NCBI GenBank assembly: GCA_964619785.1
Contig: CAZUGH010000069.1
Span: forward strand, 1 to 9,385
DNA: 9,385 bases
Direction of reading: 5' to 3'
Origin: CAZUGH01 sp964619785
GTDB taxonomy: Bacteria; Bacillota; Clostridia; Lachnospirales; Lachnospiraceae
The position numbers and the translations under genes were made by a program. The first letter of the stretch is position 1, and every line of letters begins with the position of its first letter. The notes under the pieces were generated by a model, which had not been told where the DNA came from, ran no database searches, and saw only the letters and a program-made list of their open reading frames with translations. Below, one piece after another: positions 5,975 through 9,385 of this stretch.

Positions 5975-6190
5975 CGAATGTACAATCCGTGTTACCACCT
6001 AAATTCAGAATCTCTTCTGCACTCATAAGATACTTCCATATCTTCTCCCTATAACGGGGGATACCGGCCTGACTCACTCTCGCTCATCGGCAGCTCCGAG
6101 ACTGGTTCCCTATGGGTTGTGAAAGCCTCGCACCAAACGGCTTCTCTCTGAACACACGGTCATAAGTACTATCTCTCATCGTTACTTTTG
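5942..6190 (-). promoter_or_regulatory. T-box riboswitch leader of proS (specifier CCA, proline)
   Basis: Read on the - strand, a Stem I is visible. AGTA on the 5' side faces GAA (6108-6106) on the 3' side, forming the usual S-turn. The specifier CCA (6105-6103) follows, then a purine. CTTATG pairs with CATAGG above the specifier loop. Next come TGTG/CACA, an AGAGAG bulge and the AAGCC/GGCTT apical stem. Stem III is AAGATA/TATCTT (6044-6039/6032-6027). The T-box core is AGGTGGTAACACGG (6000-5987), with UGGU able to pair with the ACCA end of tRNA-Pro. The terminator follows. Uncharged tRNA-Pro should stabilise the antiterminator and turn on proS. The core departs a little from the common AGGGTGGNACCGCG form. 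Confidence 0.93.
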
Positions 6191-6196
6191 TTAATA

Positions 6197-6225
6197 AAAT
6201 TAGCATATAGACAAATGATTGTCAA
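6197..6225 (-). promoter_or_regulatory. Promoter of the T-box/proS transcript
   Basis: On the - strand: perfect -35 TTGACA (6225-6220), a 17-base spacer and a weak -10 TAATTT (6202-6197). The -10 is preceded by TGC, giving an extended -10 form. The predicted start is near 6190. The -35 begins only 3 bases after the trpS stop codon and lies in a GACAA/TTGTC inverted repeat (6210-6214/6219-6223). Confidence 0.7.
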
Positions 6226-6228
6226 TAG

Positions 6229-7311
6229 TTATTCATATTTTTTAGCCTGCGCACGTATCAATTCCTGATCTTCAAAATAGTTGATTCTCATCGCTTCCTT
6301 CACCTCAGACAAGGTCTGTGCAGCCACTTCTCTGGCCTCCTCACTACCCTTCTTCAAGATGTTATATATCTCAGGAATATCCTTCTCGTACTCTTTTCTA
6401 CGTGCACGAATCGGCTCAAGTTCCTCTTGTAATACCTCATTGAGGAATCGTTTCACCTTCACATCGCCAAGGCCACCACGCTGATAGTGATCCTTCATCT
6501 CCTGCAATGTCGTGTAATCCTTGCAATAACGTTCAAAATGCTCTGGCTTACAAAATGCATCCAGATAGGTAAATACAGCATTGCCCTCGATGTGACCTGG
6601 GTCTGTAATCTGAATATGTGTCTCATCTGTATACATACTCATAACTTTCTTCTTCACATCATCTGCACTATCTGCAAGATAAATACAATTACCAAGAGAC
6701 TTACTCATCTTCGCCTTGCCGTCGATTCCTGGAAGACGTAAGCATGCATTATTATCTGGAATTAACGCATCTGGCTCAACGAGCACTTCCGAATAAACAG
6801 AATTGAACTTACGAACAATCTCTCTTGTCTGCTCGATCATCGGTAGCTGGTCTTCACCAACAGGAACTGTAGTAGCCTTAAATGCTGTAATATCTGCAGC
6901 CTGGCTAATCGGATAAGTGAAAAATCCAACTGGTATACTAGCTTCAAAGTTTCGCATCTTAATCTCTGACTTCACAGTTGGATTACGCTGAAGTCTCGAC
7001 ACCGTAACCAAATCCATATAATAAAATGTCAGCTCACACAGTTCTGAAATCTGTGATTGAATAAACAATGTCGATTTCGCAGGGTCTAGACCACATGATA
7101 AATAATCAAGAGCAACTTCGATAATATTATCACGAATCTTGTCTGGATTCTCAATATTGTCTGTCAGTGCCTGTGCATCTGCAATCATAATAAATGTCTT
7201 GTCATATTCTCCGGAATTCTGCAATTCCACTCTTCTCTTCAAGGATCCCACATAATGTCCAACATGTAATCTTCCTGTTGGGCGGTCACCGGTCAAAATA
7301 ATCTTACCCAT
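6229..7311 (-). CDS. trpS: Tryptophanyl-tRNA synthetase
   Basis: This 360-residue class I synthetase attaches tryptophan to tRNA-Trp. The N-terminus has TGDRPTGRLHVGHYVG (7-22), where HVGH (16-19) is the HIGH signature. KMSKS is at 201-205. Between them are PISQAADI (134-141), the tryptophan-pocket region, and PVGEDQ (150-155). The GDRPTG start and slightly greater length (360 rather than about 330) fit one of the two common bacterial TrpRS subgroups. ATG 7311 was chosen because GGAGG (7321-7317) is 5 bases upstream and the protein then begins MGKIILTGDRPTG. A frame start at 7341 lies in the promoter. There is no T-box in its short leader, unlike proS. The stop codon nearly touches the proS promoter. 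Transcription that reads through would enter the proS T-box and be subject to its terminator. Confidence 0.98.
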   Translation of the reverse strand: MGKIILTGDRPTGRLHVGHYVGSLKRRVELQNSGEYDKTFIMIADAQALTDNIENPDKIRDNIIEVALDYLSCGLDPAKSTLFIQSQISELCELTFYYMDLVTVSRLQRNPTVKSEIKMRNFEASIPVGFFTYPISQAADITAFKATTVPVGEDQLPMIEQTREIVRKFNSVYSEVLVEPDALIPDNNACLRLPGIDGKAKMSKSLGNCIYLADSADDVKKKVMSMYTDETHIQITDPGHIEGNAVFTYLDAFCKPEHFERYCKDYTTLQEMKDHYQRGGLGDVKVKRFLNEVLQEELEPIRARRKEYEKDIPEIYNILKKGSEEAREVAAQTLSEVKEAMRINYFEDQELIRAQAKKYE

Positions 7312-7342
7312 ATTTTCCTCCATAACGATTCTTAATGCCACT

Positions 7343-7371
7343 AGTATAGCACGTTAGCCAATTTACATCAA
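7343..7371 (-). promoter_or_regulatory. Promoter of trpS
   Basis: On the - strand: -35 TTGATG (7371-7366), a 17-base spacer and -10 TATACT (7348-7343). The predicted start is near 7336, leaving a leader of only about 25 bases with no visible attenuator. The whole promoter fits into the 73-base gap between the GH43 stop and the trpS start. Confidence 0.78.
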
Positions 7372-7384
7372 GTTGCTTCTTATG

Positions 7385-8875
7385 TTACTCAAGGAAAATA
7401 AAGTTCTCAAAATTAACTTTTCCGCCCATCTCTTGTGTGGAGTAATAGAACAAGCCAGCGCGACATCCCGTGAAGTGATCTATCTTAAAATACAGCTTTT
7501 GCGTGTTACCTAGCTGCTTCCATTTCCCCTGATCCTCATAAAAGAAATGTGCCTCATCAATCTGGTCTGTAAAATCAACAGCCACACGAAGACGAACGAC
7601 TGGATTCGTAATCTCGCATCTTCCATACACCATTGGCACACCTGTCTCCTCAGGCATTGCCAACAAATCAGGTGCATCCGCCTGCCTTCCGCCCATCTCT
7701 AAGTGATAACCATGTGCATCACGAACCAATGCAATCAAGCCATAACAACTCTGTAATGCACAGATTCCCGCATGGTCACCCACTTTCATGTCACTTCCAT
7801 CCACTGTGATATCACAGGTACAAGAAGGATACCGCATCCGCATCGTCAAGGTATTCACAGATTGGGTCATTCGCTCCACAACACGGTCCGTCGCCAATGT
7901 CAGACCAGTGCCCTCGGTTGACCACATTGCATTCACAGGATTATGATTCCATTCCCACTGTTCACCGATTCCCTGACTAAAATCATCACTGCAATAAAGT
8001 GGCTTATATTGATAATCTGGTCTCGTACTGTGAACTTCAAACGAATCTGGCACGCGACCATTCACACCAAAGACCGGCCAATCATCTTCCCACGTCACTG
8101 GTAACAAGATAGGGATTCGTCCCACCGCTCCGTGGTCCTGAAAGAGAATGGCATACCAATCACCATCTGGTGTGTCCACGATGCCACCCTGTGCAACACC
8201 TTGATTGTGATATCCCATATCATCCTCAAGCACATCTCGTCCGACGAACTCACCTTCAAGAGAATCCGCCATAAAGCATGACTCCGTACGCATCTTAGGC
8301 CAATGAATATTAAACAGATAGTATTTTCCTCGAATCTTATAAATGTGTGACCCCTCGTATCCTAAATTGATATCCGGTAAGTCATTTACAATATTACGAC
8401 GTAATCCGCCCTCTTTTGGTGCTGTTAAATCTTCATTTAATTCCGTTATCCATATGTTGCGATTTCCGTGAACAATATAAACTCGTCCATCATCGTCAAA
8501 CAAAATGGAACTATCGTAATAAAAGCCTTCAATCTCCTGACGTTCCCATGGACCCTCCACATTTCTCGCTTTATAAAGAAATGTCTTGTGAAGATCATTT
8601 ACCGAGAAGTTCACATAAAAGAAGCCATCATGGTAACGAATACATGGTGCCCACATTCCTTGCCCATATGCATTCTGACCAGACTGCAGCTGATAGCCTG
8701 GTGTATCCTCAATCTTATCATATACATGTGAGACAAACTCCCAATTCACCAAATCATAAGAGCGCAGAATCGCTGCTCCTGGCATAAAGTGCATCGTAGT
8801 ACTCACCATATAATAGGTATCATCCACTCGTATTACATCTGGATCCGGAAAATCTCCTGCCAATATTGGATTCAT
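7385..8875 (-). CDS. Glycoside hydrolase family 43 (beta-xylosidase / alpha-L-arabinofuranosidase), intracellular
   Basis: This 496-residue enzyme has an N-terminal five-bladed propeller of GH43 type (about 1-285) and a C-terminal beta-sandwich (about 295-496) like the GH43 C2/xylosidase C-terminal domain. The catalytic triad can be placed: general base Asp11 in GDFPDPD, the pKa-tuning Asp121 in FYYDSSILFDDDG, and the acid Glu174 in GYEGSHIYK. The start NPILAGDFPDP and the YYMVSTTMHFMPG stretch look like the subfamily-12-type enzymes, but I cannot settle the subfamily or choose between xylose and arabinose. There is no signal peptide, so it probably acts on imported oligosaccharides. The ATG at 8875 follows an unusual all-G site, GGGGGG (8886-8881), 5 bases upstream. 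It has its own promoter, with a possible operator over the -35. No terminator separates it from trpS. Confidence 0.95.
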   Translation of the reverse strand: MNPILAGDFPDPDVIRVDDTYYMVSTTMHFMPGAAILRSYDLVNWEFVSHVYDKIEDTPGYQLQSGQNAYGQGMWAPCIRYHDGFFYVNFSVNDLHKTFLYKARNVEGPWERQEIEGFYYDSSILFDDDGRVYIVHGNRNIWITELNEDLTAPKEGGLRRNIVNDLPDINLGYEGSHIYKIRGKYYLFNIHWPKMRTESCFMADSLEGEFVGRDVLEDDMGYHNQGVAQGGIVDTPDGDWYAILFQDHGAVGRIPILLPVTWEDDWPVFGVNGRVPDSFEVHSTRPDYQYKPLYCSDDFSQGIGEQWEWNHNPVNAMWSTEGTGLTLATDRVVERMTQSVNTLTMRMRYPSCTCDITVDGSDMKVGDHAGICALQSCYGLIALVRDAHGYHLEMGGRQADAPDLLAMPEETGVPMVYGRCEITNPVVRLRVAVDFTDQIDEAHFFYEDQGKWKQLGNTQKLYFKIDHFTGCRAGLFYYSTQEMGGKVNFENFIFLE

Positions 8876-8904
8876 AAAATCCCCCCATTTTCAATAATAA
8901 GAAA

Positions 8905-8933
8905 ATCATACCAATCCCGACGCAAAATATCAA
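8905..8933 (-). promoter_or_regulatory. Promoter of the GH43 gene
   Basis: On the - strand: -35 TTGATA (8933-8928), a 17-base spacer and -10 TATGAT (8910-8905), each one base from consensus. The predicted start is near 8898, about 22 bases before the ATG. Confidence 0.8.
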
Positions 8934-8948
8934 TGGATAATCCGATAT
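8927..8948. promoter_or_regulatory. Candidate operator overlapping the GH43 promoter -35
   Basis: A bulged inverted repeat: ATATC (8927-8931) pairs with GATAT (8944-8948), and inside it GGAT (8935-8938) pairs with ATCC (8940-8943). AAT is unpaired on one side. It covers the -35 and the bases just upstream, where a repressor or activator of a sugar-controlled gene could bind. No regulator gene is in the window. Confidence 0.35.
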
Positions 8949-8975
8949 AGTATTTGTTAATTCTTTATCTAATAA

Positions 8976-9385
8976 TTAGTTTTCATACCAACCAACAACG
9001 CCTGGTGTGAGATTTATATTAATCTGCTTCACTTCCTGGTACTCTTCTAAGCCATGGATACCAAGCTCACGACCGATACCGCTCATCTTGTATCCACCCC
9101 ATGGTGCTTCGTTAAAGGTTGGATTGTAAGCATTAATCCATGTGATACCTGCACGTATCTCACTGACAACACGATATGCTCTCGTCAAATCACTTGTGAA
9201 CACAGCTCCTGCCAAACCATACTGCGTATCATTTGCCATGTTGACAGCTTCCTCTTCTGTCTTAAATGTCTGAATGGTAACCACTGGTCCAAAGATTTCT
9301 TCTCTCACAATCTTCATATCAGGACTACAGTTATCAAAGATTGTTGGAAGAATAAAGTAACCATCCGCACATTCGCCTTCTGTAT
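8976..9385 (-). CDS. Aldehyde dehydrogenase, betaine-aldehyde-dehydrogenase-like, C-terminal part (5' end outside window)
   Basis: The frame is open to the window edge, giving the last 135 residues of an NAD(P)-dependent aldehyde dehydrogenase of normally about 490 residues. Family features are GYFILPTIF, IVREEIFGPVV, the YGLAGAVFTSDL stretch, NAYNPTFNEAPWGGYKMSG and GRELGIHGLEEYQEVKQI. The PWGGYK-SGIGRELG-GLEEY-KQ pattern and the NLTPGVVGWYEN end resemble BetB/GbsA-type enzymes, which oxidise betaine aldehyde to glycine betaine. Many related aldehyde dehydrogenases share this pattern, so the substrate is uncertain. The catalytic Cys and Glu lie in the part outside the window. An 11-base palindrome, CTAAT-A-ATTAG (8969-8979), covers the stop codon, but no T-run follows, so it is not a clear terminator. 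Confidence 0.93.
   Translation of the reverse strand, partial: TEGECADGYFILPTIFDNCSPDMKIVREEIFGPVVTIQTFKTEEEAVNMANDTQYGLAGAVFTSDLTRAYRVVSEIRAGITWINAYNPTFNEAPWGGYKMSGIGRELGIHGLEEYQEVKQININLTPGVVGWYEN

Noticed and set aside
5926..5985. Extension of ProS to 5985
   Set aside because: It would translate the T-box core and terminator. ATG 5925 has a strong GGAGG site.
8416..8787. 123-codon open frame antisense to the GH43 gene
   Set aside because: Shadow of the GH43 coding sequence, with no family resemblance and no start signals.
1..9385. CRISPR array, prophage, insertion sequence or toxin-antitoxin pair
   Set aside because: I looked for regularly spaced repeats, transposase or integrase frames and small gene pairs and saw none.

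Overview
The window looks like the chromosome of a low-to-mid GC anaerobic Firmicute, most likely a Lachnospiraceae-type gut Clostridium. The signs are strong GGAGG ribosome binding sites, near-consensus sigma-A promoters, a proline T-box leader, a GGDEF-free and plasmid-free housekeeping context, and an intracellular GH43 glycosidase. This assignment is an inference from style and gene content, since no database search was possible. I see no phage, CRISPR or defence genes, and no clear new multi-gene system.

Left part (1-1032): the C-terminal end of an MFS transporter on the + strand, then about 580 bases without a gene. The first part of that gap is AT-rich and carries five copies of a 9-base motif in both orientations. 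The second part (about 677-818) is a dense set of perfect hairpins closed by an outer inverted repeat, ending in a terminator-type hairpin. Next comes a tRNA-Leu(UAG) gene on the - strand with its own consensus promoter.

Middle part (1033-4216): a multi-pass membrane protein of GT-C glycosyltransferase type on the + strand meets a patatin-like phospholipase (- strand) tail to tail, with overlapping stop codons. The phospholipase gene and the azlC-azlD amino-acid exporter operon (+ strand) diverge from one 48-bp segment. There the two promoters lie on top of each other and share a palindromic -10 region. azlD then meets proS tail to tail, again with overlapping stops, and a + strand terminator appears to be built into the 3' end of the proS coding sequence.

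Right part (4213-9385), all on the - strand: partial betaine-aldehyde-dehydrogenase-like gene, GH43 glycosidase, trpS, then proS behind a T-box riboswitch with a readable CCA (Pro) specifier. Each complete gene here has its own recognisable promoter, but there is little room for terminators. The T-box attenuator is the only strong - strand terminator between trpS and proS. The GH43 enzyme has no signal peptide, so it probably acts on imported arabino/xylo-oligosaccharides. The amino-acid related genes (proS, trpS, azlCD) are neighbours, but apart from the T-box nothing shows joint control.
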